From NCBI GenBank assembly GCA_963556695.1, contig CAUWAG010000020.1, positions 6,014,001 through 6,078,000 on the forward strand: a stretch of 64,000 nt of DNA, written 5' to 3'. Positions 22,201 to 33,374 of the stretch are shown one piece after another. Under the pieces are notes generated by a model. It ran no database searches. It was not told the origin of the DNA and was given only the letters and a program-made list of their open reading frames with translations. How positions within the stretch are numbered: the first letter of the stretch is position 1; each line of letters opens with the position of its first letter. The position numbers and the translations under genes are program-made. The stretch comes from Anthostomella pinea (Eukaryota; Ascomycota; Sordariomycetes; Xylariales; Xylariaceae).

Positions 22201-22637
22201 AGATCATTGACGGAAAGGACGACATTGAGCAGTACAAGAACGGGTTCATCAACCTCGCTCTACCGTTCTTTGGGTTCAGCGAGCCGATCGCCAGTCCCAA
22301 GGTGACGTATCAGGGGCCAGACGGCAAGGTGGTGTTGGACCAGATATGGGATAGATTCGAGATCGACGACATGACGTTGAAGGAGTTCATTGAATACTTC
22401 AAGAAGAAGGGTCTTAGTGTTACCATGCTGAGCTCGGGGGTGAGCTTGCTGTATGCAGCCTTCTTTCCTCCGTCGAAGCTGAAGGACCGATACACGATGA
22501 AGCTGAGCCAGCTCGTGGAGACCATCTCCAAGAAGCCGATCCCCGAGCACCAGAAGGAGGTCATCTTTGAAGTGGTTGCCGAGGATTCGGCCGAGGAAGA
22601 TGTTGAGGTGCCGTACGTCAAGGTACGCATCAGGTAG
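19248..22637 (+). CDS. UBA1: Ubiquitin-activating enzyme E1
   Basis: Uba1 activates ubiquitin by adenylating its C-terminus and then forming a thioester with a catalytic cysteine, feeding all ubiquitin E2 enzymes. Four exons fit: 19248-19253, 19412-19800, 19858-21844 and 21900-22637, giving 1039 residues (the yeast enzyme is about 1024). The first coding exon is only ATG ACC before a 158-nt intron. Visible features are the inactive-adenylation-domain motif [19 protein letters not shown], the active-domain nucleotide loop [34 protein letters not shown], and the catalytic cysteine at about residue 612 in [17 protein letters not shown]. The ubiquitin-fold domain is C-terminal (about 930-1039). 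The last intron (21845-21899, branch GCTAAC) is short and in a less conserved loop. An in-frame AUG-less extension upstream is described in the findings. Confidence 0.96.
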
Positions 22638-23260
22638 ATGTTGTGAAAAAGTGGACGGAGCATTGAGAGATGAGACTGTTCAAGATGGAGTCCCTGGGCG
22701 GCTATGCGTGTGTGTAAGGACTAGCGACTTAGGTCTCGCATTAAGAGGCATAGTCCCACAATAGACTACTTTTCCAGCAGCCCTCTACCTCTGCCGAAGC
22801 TGCCCACGTGAACCAAAACAAAGCGGCTGAAAAGAGAAAATGGCAACATCACCTGGCATAAGCATGTGTTCCGGTGGCAACTGACTGGAATGAGAACCCA
22901 ATCACGGCTTCTTCCACTGCGCCTATTCCATACACTATTCCAGACGCTTATCCGGCGCGTTGTCTCCACTATTAAAATCCGATTCGTGATGTATTACGTG
23001 CATATAAGAACGCTAGCATGTTTACGTCACCATCTGTAATCGTGAAAAAGCCGGCAGCACTTTGATACGACCTCTTCAAGGTTCTTATTGACTACGGTTC
23101 AACGATCAGGAACGGACTCGCTGTTGTGTCTTGAGATCACGCCACCTCATATAGTAACTCCCGGTGCATAGGTGCATAGGTACGTACCTACCTATAAGAG
23201 CATCGCCGCCCCCGCATCTAGGTCGAGAGTCAGTCAGCAACATCCGCAACTAGACCGCAT
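22638..23260. other. Intergenic region, UBA1 to ECM4
   Basis: This 623 bp stretch holds hairpin-repeat copy B (22821-22920) and, before the downstream gene, a perfect 14-bp palindrome TAGGTACGTACCTA (about 23177-23190). I see nothing coding. Confidence 0.5.
22821..22920. repeat. Dispersed hairpin repeat, copy B
   Basis: It starts AAGCGGCTGAAA, contains CCTGGCATAAGCATG and ends TTCCACTGC. It aligns along its length with 52923-53020 (roughly three quarters identical by eye in the central 65 bp). The right-hand TGCTTATTCC half is degenerate here (CGGCTTCTTCC). It lies about 185 bp past the UBA1 stop. Confidence 0.65.
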
Positions 23261-25103
23261 ATGTACTCGAGGGCTTTTGCATCGCGTGCTTCGAGTAGTC
23301 TGACTGTCTTCAACAACTCTACATCGGCATCGGCATTGGTATCTGCGAATCCGCTTTTGAACAACAGAGCCCGCGCGAATATCGGAACTGTGTTATTGAT
23401 TCGGGGTAACGACAGAGCCTTCTTCTCGTCTTCGACACTGCAGGTACAGGGACGACGACACGTTCAGGCTTCGCTCCCGCGGGTATTGAAGACGCAGGTT
23501 AGGATGGTGAGTTTGCGCCTGCTTCCCTCACTTGTTTCTGTTCTTGGGTCTGTGGGTGTTGCGGTGTTATGCAGGTCCCGGCCCAGCCCGGCGTCCCGTG
23601 TCCCGACGATCTGGTGGTCGGCTGCTTGGGTGGGCGATTGGGCCTTGGCAGCACGATATGGTCGCGGCGATGTTGCGATCCGATGGCTGCCGGCGTTGGG
23701 AGCAACGAACCTAATCCTGCGAGCGAGGACATTCCACACTTGCGGCCGCACGCAAATTAGAAAGAAGCGAACTGACTCAAGAAAATCGGACACACAGGCC
23801 TCCAAGATCACCGAGTGGGTCAAGCCCGGCGACAAGAGTGGCGAGTTTAAGCGGCAGGCCAGCGCGTTCCGTGATGCCATCTCGTCTGAGCCCGGCGCGC
23901 GCTTCCCGCCCGAGAAGGGCCGGTACCACCTTTATGTCAGCTATGCTTGTCCGTGGGTACGTATTGACATCCCGTTCCTTTTTTGTGATGTGTCCTTGAT
24001 TTGGAACGCAGGTTTGGAACAAAAGTTGTGAATGTAGGTGTGCGCGTACGTTACTGACTCGAGGGATGGGTAGGCATGCCGGGCGCTCATTGCGCGCAAG
24101 CTGAAGGGGCTGGAGGAGTTCGTCTCGTTCTCGGTTGTACATTGGCATATGGGGGAGACGGGTACGTCTTACTCTACCTGGTGTTCTGATTTGTGTGTCC
24201 GAACAACCACGTTGATCATGCTTCGATAGGCTGGCGTTTCCCTACCCCTGAGGACAAGGATGCTGCGGGAGAGAATGTGGTTCCGGACCCAGTGCCGGGC
24301 CACGAGAAGAACACGCACCTGCGCGATATCTACTTCGCGGTGGACCCGAACTACGGTGGACGATTCACGGTGCCCGTGCTCTTCGATAAGAAGACCGACA
24401 CCATCGTCAACAACGAGAGCAGTGAGATCCTGCGGATGTTTGGCACTGTCTTTAATGATCAGTTGCCGGAGAAGTACGCCAAGATCGACCTCTACCCGGA
24501 AGCCCTGAGGTCGAAGATTGATGAGGCTGGCGAGTGGACTTACGACCAGATCAACAACGGCGTCTATAAGAGCGGGTTCGCGACAACCCAAGAGGCATAT
24601 GAGAAGAACGTCATCACCCTATTTGAGGCACTGGATAGGGCAGAGAAGCAGTTCAAGGAGAGCGGCGGCCCCTTTTTCTTTGGGGACGTGCTGACGGAGA
24701 CGGATGTCAGACTGTGAGTGCTCCTCATGCCCCTTTTCCCTGCCCGCCCCTTCGTCGACCAGCGTGTCCAACCACCGGAGGAGTGCAAGTCGGAAGGTAC
24801 GAGCATACACTGACACAACGCAGCTTCTGCACCATCATCCGCTTCGACCCGGTCTACGTACAGCACTTCAAGTGCAACATTCGGGACATCCGCTCGGGCT
24901 ACCCGCTGCTGCACAAGTGGATGCGCAACCTGTACTGGAACCACTCGGCCTTCAAGGAGACGACGAACTTCCTGCACATCAAGAACCATTACACGAAGAG
25001 CCACACGCAGATCAACCCCCATTCCATCGCCCCCGTTGGCCCGCTGCCGGATATCCTGCCTTTGGATGACGAGGTTCCTGCTGTCAAGGCGGCTGCGACT
25101 TGA
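23261..25103 (+). CDS. ECM4: Glutathionyl-hydroquinone reductase, Ecm4/omega-GST type
   Basis: Enzymes of this family remove glutathione from S-glutathionyl-hydroquinones through a catalytic cysteine. Five exons fit: 23261-23506, 23798-23956, 24074-24161, 24230-24713 and 24824-25103, giving 418 residues. The N-terminal thioredoxin fold has the active-site cysteine in SYACPWACRALIARKL (Cys about 133). VHWHMGETGWRFPT, then DPNYGGRFTVPVLFDK and NNESSEILRMFGTVF are family signatures. The all-alpha domain ends with KWMRNLYWNHSAFKETTNF. Exon 1 encodes an 82-residue Ser/Arg-rich, acid-poor leader that looks like a mitochondrial presequence. Its last codon is a Met directly before ASKITEWVKPG, so a cytosolic form starting there is possible. 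Intron 1 (291 nt) is a multiple of three with no stop codon, so retention would not break the frame. Confidence 0.9.
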
Positions 25104-25946
25104 GGGGGTTTAGGAGCTTGGGTTTTGCATTGCCAAATTTGAAGATGTAGAGGGTGAACCTTTTTGAGCTTGAGGTTGGATATACCTGTTTTTGAATCTA
25201 GTATACTCGAGGCCTCAGGTATCATTTCTGACAGTGTGAATGTAAGGTCATTGCTGTATCAGTGGTTGTTTAGGTTCGCCTACTGACTGCTTGGTCACAA
25301 TGCGAAAGTAGTGCGTGATGGACTTGTGCCATTTGGGTCGAAGGTGACGTTTTGGATCATGGTGTCTGCGTATTTTCACATTCTGAAAGCCAATGCCGAA
25401 GTGATCTTCACCGTGAGGTTTTGCGCGCCCATGGTAAAGGGTGGGTCTTGCCCCTATTCGAGATATCCGTACTTTGACCACATCACCGCAAGCTTCAAAG
25501 CTGACAATCTCACCCGCCTACCGACGGCAATTCTCAGTACAGTCTCTCATCTCAAGAGGGAGCTATTGAGCCTTTTCAATATCGAGCATCGAACGAGAGA
25601 ACCATGTCGAGATCTATCAACGTATATCACAATTCGTCGGGAGCCGGTCGAGTGGCCACCAAGCACTGCGCCGTCGGCTACCTGTCGACAACAATTTCTT
25701 CCCCGTACTTTCCGACTCCTCACCTTAGCGAAGGGCCACCAGGACCAAAATTCCCCGCCTGGTCCTCACACTGGTGGCTGGCGTTCCGGTCCGCCACTGT
25801 TTCCTGCACAGTAAAGAAACCGAAAAAGAACCATCTTGCCGGATCGAAGGATATCCATCTTGTTGGGCAAAAGAAGGACAGCCCCCTTCGCCCTTGCACA
25901 ATCCACCTTCCGCCTAAATCGTCGCGATGGACCGCCGAGCCGAACT
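25104..25946. other. Convergent intergenic region
   Basis: The 3' flanks of the ECM4 gene and the membrane-protein gene meet here. Only short unconserved ORFs are present. I see no RNA gene or repeat. Confidence 0.45.
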
Positions 25947-26900
25947 TCATTCCTCCCACGTTCTGAGCTCAACATCACTGGTTCTTCGTCCCTTCTCATC
26001 AACTTCTTTCCATGATTTCTCCAGAAACTGCCACCCACCCAAGACGGTCAACATCACACTCACGATGGTCGTAATATCGGCAGCTCTGTACTCGCCAGGC
26101 CAGCGGACGTGGAGGATCAGAGAAACCATCGAAATCAGGACACCAAGTACCAGCAGGTCGAAGTGGAAAGAGAGCATTCGTGTTCGAAGGGAAGCCGGCG
26201 CCTCTGCAGTCGATATGATGGTGAAGAGCAATGGCGAGATGAAGGAAGCGGCGAGCTGTCCGAACATGATAGGGCTGCTGTCATCCCCGATGGAGGGGAG
26301 AGCATTCAGAGGACGAGCTGGCGTTACTGCCACTGAGAGCGTAATGGCGACCCCGAGGAGGTGGCCCAAGATAAGGATGAGGAGCCGAACCAACATTCTC
26401 TGATGAAATTGGTTCTTAATACAGAGAAGCAAGACACCGGAAGTTGGATCAGGGTCTTCGGTGGTAGACCCTTGGTGAGTGCCAGAGGTGAGTTGTATCT
26501 GCCGCAGCGTTGTGTCTAACCCCGGGCCTCCAGGTACACTCATCGACGAGATGGTGTGACCATCATTAGCTGCGAGGATGGTCCCAGGGTCCTCGAACGC
26601 ACTAGCGACTGACTCATATGTACTCCCATGATATCCGGACTTATTGTCGTGCAGAAGGTCCAGACTGTTGCCCGAGTAGTGATGTATAGATACACCAGCG
26701 AGGTGTGCACCAATACCGAGGAACAGAACATATTGATAGAACCCAGCATTTTCTTCTTGGTACTGATATGCGGGGGTGATTGAGGTGGTTATATCATCGG
26801 CCACTCTGATGTCATCGTTTGCAGTCACCTGCTGTTGAGCTAAGAGAGCTTGAAGCCGAGCTGAGCTGTCCTGAGAGACCGACGAGCAGTATATAGACAT
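25947..26900 (-). CDS. Orphan multispan membrane protein
   Basis: This is a single ORF of 317 residues that I do not recognise. The N-terminal 55 residues are hydrophilic, followed by a possible first helix (QYVLFLGIGAHLAGVSI). A Ser/Thr/Gly/Asp-rich hydrophilic stretch of about 95 residues comes next, then four hydrophobic segments: MLVRLLILILGHLLGVAITL, FGQLAASFISPLLFTIIST, LLVLGVLISMVSLILHV and ITTIVSVMLTVLGGWQFL. The tail is charged (KSWKEVDEKGRR). There is no signal peptide. Membrane location is the only supported claim. An intron within the hydrophilic stretch cannot be excluded. Neighbours (ECM4, BMS1) give no functional hint. Confidence 0.6.
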   Translation of the reverse strand: MSIYCSSVSQDSSARLQALLAQQQVTANDDIRVADDITTSITPAYQYQEENAGFYQYVLFLGIGAHLAGVSIHHYSGNSLDLLHDNKSGYHGSTYESVASAFEDPGTILAANDGHTISSMSVPGGPGLDTTLRQIQLTSGTHQGSTTEDPDPTSGVLLLCIKNQFHQRMLVRLLILILGHLLGVAITLSVAVTPARPLNALPSIGDDSSPIMFGQLAASFISPLLFTIISTAEAPASLRTRMLSFHFDLLVLGVLISMVSLILHVRWPGEYRAADITTIVSVMLTVLGGWQFLEKSWKEVDEKGRRTSDVELRTWEE

Positions 26901-29181
26901 GGCGCTGGTAGTATCGATCGATGGAGCGTTTGGAATGCCTGAAGGGCATTGTCGAGCTAGACAAGGCAGGCATTGGTTTAGTAAACATTTCGTAGCCGGG
27001 TCGTTGGATGACTGTTAAGATCCAGCACGAACAAGTGCCCTATGTTGCAGGCAGAACGCGTGTAGTGACAAGAGGTAAAATATGCTTACACATAAACAGT
27101 GCGTCTGGAACTCGAGACATCGGGACTTGTGCGTGGGGAGTAATAGGGGAGATTCGACGGCTAAGGGGTGGATAACTCGTCGAAAAACTAAATGCTGCTA
27201 CTCATCAGTCTACAAAGAAATCTTGTGCTATTATATCCAACGAGCACGAGATCATGGAAATGAGAGATGAACTTAACTCACGTGGTGTAGAATGGGAATA
27301 GGAAGAGGACGTCGAGATTGAATGAAGGTGATCCTGGTAAACTTCAGCTAGGCATTCAAAAGCCTTTCGATATTCCCTCGGGAGAATGATGAGTGGAGCG
27401 CACCGACGAAAGTCTGATATTGAACGAGGAACTTCGGCAATTGTTATGGTCTGTCATGATCACTCGAGGGCCGATCCGGTCTTTATACGGTCTCAGACAG
27501 TTGATATCCAGACCACTTCCAAACCACCTCCATCTCCACCTCCATCTCCACCTCCAGGACTCAATGGAGTCAAACGGCTCCTATCGTCCACACCGGTGAT
27601 ATAACCGGTGAGCTCGCAGGAGGTACATGTCTGCTGCCGCCTCGGGTTTAGAGGCCCGAAGGAAAACGCGGAAGTGGCTTTCGGATAGATTGGCATTGCC
27701 ACAGCTGCTGAACTGGTGTATCGACGTTATTGGCCGTGTCCCTCAGTGCCTGGGCGGAAGACAAGTGGAATAATAAAGCAGTTGTCTGAGTGGGTGTCTT
27801 CGTCCTCTTGAAACCCATGTACATGACGGGTGAGCAGTCACTTTCTCGACTCAGCAGAGCCTCAGCCTTGGGTATGAGGTAGAAGGACGTGCATGCGTGT
27901 CACTTCGATAAGACTATCAAAGCATGAATATAGGGTGTAAATGCACACGAAGCAGTCGACATCAAGCCGACCACGCAGATGCATCACTCAACTGATGTAA
28001 CCTGCTACATAGACTCAACTAGACGTTCTATGAGCAGCTAAATTCCTGTATCTCTATTCCTCGAAACAATGTCATTGAGAAGCCTGGTGCTTGCCAGATA
28101 GAGTCAGGCCACGTGCTACACAACTATGCTACTCTGCTACTTGGACACCGATACATGAGAAGTCACAGTACCGGTGTTGGGGAACATCGACCATTCTTCT
28201 GTCCAACGCCCAGTCATTGGCTGACAGTGACCGGAAAATCTGACCTTCGGCTTCCTGCTCCATTCATGAAACGTAGTGTCTCCTGAGTGGCCAGCGTGCC
28301 GTTTGCTGCACTCTGGACATCCGTCTGGCGAATCAAACCTCGCTGGTTGGAGGCTGAGATCCGGGCTGTGGGATGCCGGGACCGCGTTCTGCTGCTGTCC
28401 ACTGCGCACAGCCTGCAGAGCGTCGATGTCGAGGTCACATTCCCCTTTGTCGGATCGATGATGGAAGCTCGGGAAGGGGCCACTGCGAGATCTGAGAATA
28501 TGACATGTGATGTAGCAATCTAATTCGTAGGGCGTCTTCACCGGTACGAAAGACAGGGGTATCGTGCGGCTGGGTAATCAGCAGAAGATATGACCTGTCG
28601 ACTTTTACATACAAACTGTCCTGTGGTAAAGTACATTGCGCGTTTGCAGTGAACGGCGATATGGGCATCATGCTCGCGCTCGTCCATGCACTTCTCCGGA
28701 TCCGACCCCGCTCGGGAAGCAGGGCTATCAAGCCCAGCTCAATGCAGTGCGAGGCAGACCAAGAGGCTCTGGACAGGGGCGAATAGCCGGGACGGTACAT
28801 GTGATGGCGTGGATATGTCATTAACGCTGCCTTCCCATGTGAGCGAACTGTGGCGTGAGGACGGCGTTTGCGTAGTTGGTCTGTGGCTGGCCGTTCCTGG
28901 TGAACGGCTGCCACGACAGCGAATCGGAAGGTTCCCACATTTGGACATCTCGGTTTCGGGCATGCGAGTCACAGCATTGATTCTGCAAATCACCAGAGAT
29001 CGACCAATCGAAACAAGAAATATCTGCCGGCACAACGGCGAGTCTGACGTCTTGACAGGGTTCGCTATACAGTCCGTTGAAAGTATCATCAGATGGTTCC
29101 CATATCCACATCAAATGGGAATTGGGAAAAGGGGTAATAGACCCACAAAAACCGAACCCCCGTAGGACGCTGGTAGCTTTA
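26901..29181. other. 2.3 kb intergenic region
   Basis: It lies between the 3' end of BMS1 and the start of the membrane-protein gene. A 12-bp direct repeat (CCACCTCCATCT, two copies plus a partial) occurs at 27524-27556. Open frames of up to 168 codons occur on both strands around 28.4-29.3 kb, but no domain, splice pattern or conserved motif supports a gene. Confidence 0.45.
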
Positions 29182-32100
29182 CTACCTCCGTCTCTTGCCA
29201 CCACCACCGCCTTCGCCATCACCCTTTCTCTTCTTCCCTTCCTTGCGCCAGTACTCCTGCTTCTCCCGGCGTTCTCTAGCCTCCTTCTTTTCACCCTGGT
29301 CCTCCATCTTCTTCTTGTAGGCGGCACGGTTCTCGTCTTTCTTAGCCCGCCTCTTGGCCACCGTCTCCTTCCGGATCGTCGTCAGCTTCTGCATGAGGTC
29401 CCGTGCCTTCTTCTCTTCTCCACCCAACACGACTGCACGCTTCTGCATGTACGTCTTGTGCTTCTGGGGCTTCATTCGGACGATCTGCGATTTGAAGGGT
29501 AGCTCCGCGGCGAGAGCGCGTGGCACCTTGAGGGGGTTGAAGTGCCGAGTCGGTCGCTCGATCTTATGATATTTGCTATCGCGGTCCTGGGGGGTGGCGA
29601 TGTTCTGGTCACGACGGACTTCACCAGTCAGCCGCATGGGCTGCCAGTTCCCTAGTAGATTGGTGACAGGGTTGTAAAACCGGTGAGGCTTGATCGGGTA
29701 CCAGGCCCTTAGGAAGACAAGGTCACTCATGAGGATCTTGTCCTCAAATGTGGCTCGGAAATGACCCTCGGGCTTCGACAAGGCACGTTTGATCTGTCCA
29801 CGAATTCCGCTCACAGTCTTGATCGAAGCACCCTGATTTCTTGGTCAGTGGGCCAAAGAGGCGGGGGGTCTGGACGTATACTGACCTCGAATTTTGCGAT
29901 CTCAAGAGAGGTATTGAACATGTCCTTGATGAAAGCCGTGTTTTTGCTTTTCAGAGTTAGCTTCAGTTGCAGTCTCGGTGAGTTTGTATGTCTCTCACAA
30001 GATCTTGTATGGTACTCCGGTCAGTTTCAACTTCTTGTTGATGTCTACCGACTCGTCGACGCTAAGTACGGTCCCGGTGGCAGCGATACGAAATCCAGGG
30101 TTAGATGAGGAAAATGAGTTGAAACATGTGAAACCAGTGTTAGGAGCAACAAGAGGGGAGAATATGGTGGCAAAGCAATGCACTGTAGCGTCATCAGTTA
30201 GCTACGAGTTCGTGAATGGATGGTATTTCGAAGGCCCCTTTGAGAGCTCCAATACAACCTGGCACAGCCAACCCTAACAGAAGCCGACCGAGACAGTCGA
30301 CAGGGGACAATACTTGACTTACTATGCTCGGGGGTATATTTCAACATGCGATTTCTCGTCCGAGAATCGGATATACTGTAGATCGGAAGAGTCTGGTAGC
30401 GCCTCCACCCCCTATTTCTAGTCAGTTATGCCTAACGTGGATTGGAGAGCGAGGGAGGTTCCGTACAATGAAAATATGAGGGGATCGTTGGTTTTCAAAA
30501 TCTTCTTGTGCCAACGATGCCGTTTGATGCGGACTTGGACGAAACCAAACCTATCCTCGGTTGCAGCTAGTCCACCGACAATGATTGGTATTCTTGTCCT
30601 GAAGTTGTTGACAAATTCCGCAGGCACTATATTAGGATTGAGGTTAATGATGGAGCCAGGAAGCAGATGGATCACTCTGACAACTGACCTCCTTCAATGG
30701 TTATCTTGGCGTATTTCCCGGCTTTGAACCCTTCGACTGCGATCCTCTGCCGCTCATCTAGACCCTCGAACTCGGCGTTGTTGATGTCCTTCTGCTTCTG
30801 GAGAAGCGATTTCTGAGCCTCATACCAGTCGTCTTCGCCAAACTCCTCGTCTTCTCCTGCTTCGCGTCTAGCAGCGGCCTTCGGATTGGCGAACCCCTCA
30901 CGATCTTCTTCCTCGAACCGGAGTTTGAGCTCTTCTTTTCGCCGAGCATTCTTTTCACGTTCCGCTTCGAGGCTTTCTGCCTGTTCTTTTGCCGTGGGCT
31001 TCTCGTGCTTCTCGTGCTTCTCCCCTGTTTCGAGGTCTTCGAATTCGCCGTCACCCTCATCATCATCGTTATCGAAACCATCAAAACCGTCATCATCGTC
31101 GCCGCCGCCGCCGGATCCGTTTAATGTAGCCGTCGTAAAGCGTTGACGCAGTAGCTCAATGTTGTCATCCAAGGACCACTTGGTAGCTAACTGGTCATAG
31201 TCGTATGCAGGTATCGAGCGGTCCTCCGACGCGTCTTCCTCCTCCTGTTTCGCTTTGTTGAAGAAATCTTCATCTCCAGAATTATCCTCGATATTTTCTT
31301 CTTCGATGGCTGCCTCAATATCCCCTTGCCATCTCCGCAGAACCTCGTCCGCAGTCAGTTTCTCGTCATACATGAGCCGCGCGAGATCGGCGGTTCGATA
31401 GGATGGGCGGTTGCCATGAAGCTTCTGGGCCTTTTCCGTCAGGTTTTCTTTCCATTTCATAGCTGCCTCTTCTTCATCGTCGTCGTAATCATCCTCGGAG
31501 TCATCCTCGTCATCATTAGGCTCGTCGCCTGATATGGATCCGAAATCCGAGTCGCTGTCAGCAAATGCAACGTCGCCATCGGCTTGATTCTCGTCCGATT
31601 CCTCCTGAAACATTTTACCGAGCTTTTGTTCGTTGAACTCGGTTTCTTCGTCGGAGTTCGGGTCTTCGTCGCCACTGACGAAACCTTCATCATCCGGCAC
31701 TTCATCTTCACCCTCGTCTCTTTCGGCGACCCTAGCCTTTCGCTGACTTTTTCGTCCCGTATCTTCTTCTTCCGGCGCACTTGTCAACTTGTCTCCTCCA
31801 CGGAATAGCTCAATGCCATCGTCAGTCTGACCAAGCAGTCGCCTCTCCGCTTGCAGACCGATCATGAGTTCTTCGCCGATGCCTCGCTCTCCATAGTCTA
31901 CATCTTTGTTGAAGGTGAACCCTTTCTCACGCGTGATGAAAATGGTATCTCCGTCTATCTTCAAACCGCTACGATCAGACATTGGTGCATATAGTTTCTT
32001 TTCTTTTCTGGGTTCGTGTTAGTTGTCTTCTGCCCATGATGTGAGGAGTATCTCGAAGTAAGACTTACTCGTCCAGTCTCTTCCTCCCGGTCTTCCCGGC

Positions 32101-33374
32101 GGCCTTATCTAATTGCGCCTGTTGCGAAGGGCTGGGACAGGGGTCCGGGAGGACTTCGATATGTTTGACGTTGAAGTCTCCGAGGCCGGGAACATGGCAG
32201 CGTTGATTTTCCGAGAGATTTGTGCCTCTGAGATAGCCCATCAACACAATTGATCGATCACAGTTCTCATCTTCCTCGATCTTCGTGGGGTGTGTGATAT
32301 CTCGGAAGCTGTCGACGACCGCATAGGGGTGCGTGTTCCTCCAAATAAGAGGTCTTGGACTCTTCATCACCGATAAGAACCGGGACAAGTTGTGTATCTC
32401 GCGGTCTGGATAGCGTCCGTTCATCACTCCAGAAAGGTAGAAGAGATGCGCGCCTTGGTAGAGTTCACTCCAGAGCCTGTGTTTTAACCGTTTCTTGGCA
32501 TCTTTCAGTTGCTGGGCATGGGTTAGTATGCGGAAAGGCCGACTATGTTTCAAAGGTGAATACGCACCTGTGGCTTGCGAATGAAGTCCAGATGTGTCAA
32601 TATTCCAAAGACATTACCCGGCATGCCAGTAGCGCTGAGGATATTAAGACTGGAAGGCTTGTCAGCACAACATTCCATCAATAGGGGGGGTGTCTTTACA
32701 ATTCCATCGTCTCCATCTATTTCCAGTCAAAGAGTTAGCAGATGGCTAATACGAGATGATCCAGATGCTCGTACCTCGAATCCGTAGTTTCCATCGATCA
32801 TGAGGAGGACTATGTCAGCCACCTTGGCGATATCCACCATGGCCTCGAGCTCATTGGGACATTCCAAGAAGGTGAGTCTCTGCTTGCGAGATGTTACGAC
32901 GGTAATTGGGCCCTGAGGATCTGTGATGCTCTCCTTGGTATATCGACGAATGAGAGACTTCATGAGGGTTGTCTTTCCGACGCCAGGTGGGCCTCTATCG
33001 TATGTAAGCCAATAGGTTCCAAAGCAAAGCGTTGCCATGTTGCCTACACAATGGTGACCAATCTTGGAGGAGGTTCGACATCGGGACTTCGATCGGCTAA
33101 TGGGACGTGCAATCGTTTTTCGCGGATCTAAAACCACAGCAATGTCAGAGACGGGTCCTGCATGCCACCAAGCGAGGTGAACGTACATCAGAAGATCTGG
33201 CTGCGGCTCTCTGGAGCTTTCCAGCAGACGCAAAGCCGAACGCTTTGGGATTGCGATCTGGTTAGGTCAGTTAGTTGGAGAGGCTGGAACTGTCGGGCGA
33301 GGACTCAACATACCGCCGACCTGCTTCTTCTTCTCCTTGGACTTGCGATGAGGTTTATGCGACTGTTCCTCCAT
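29182..33374 (-). CDS. BMS1: Ribosome biogenesis GTPase Bms1
   Basis: Bms1 is the nucleolar GTPase of the small-subunit processome that binds Rcl1 and drives early 18S rRNA cleavages. Thirteen exons fit: 33374-33314, 33257-33187, 33127-33048, 32994-32775, 32716-32700, 32649-32568, 32511-32069, 32007-30689, 30626-30467, 30411-30323, 30182-29999, 29946-29886 and 29832-29182. They total 1145 residues (the yeast protein is 1183), with phases agreeing throughout. Landmarks are the N-terminal [12 protein letters not shown], the P-loop [13 protein letters not shown] (about 72-84), [11 protein letters not shown] joined to METMEF and [12 protein letters not shown], and [20 protein letters not shown]. 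An acidic middle (about 420-640) is followed by [32 protein letters not shown] and [18 protein letters not shown]. The C-terminal KRRR tail is lysine-rich. Exon 5 is a 17-nt microexon. Confidence 0.95.

Noticed and set aside
14032..25103. A secondary-metabolite or biosynthetic cluster.
   Set aside because: No synthase, P450, transporter or Zn2Cys6 regulator lies nearby; the genes are housekeeping or cell-wall genes.
28435..29327. Overlapping ORFs of 116-168 codons on both strands downstream of BMS1.
   Set aside because: No recognisable protein features, and the overlap on both strands is typical of GC-rich non-coding DNA.
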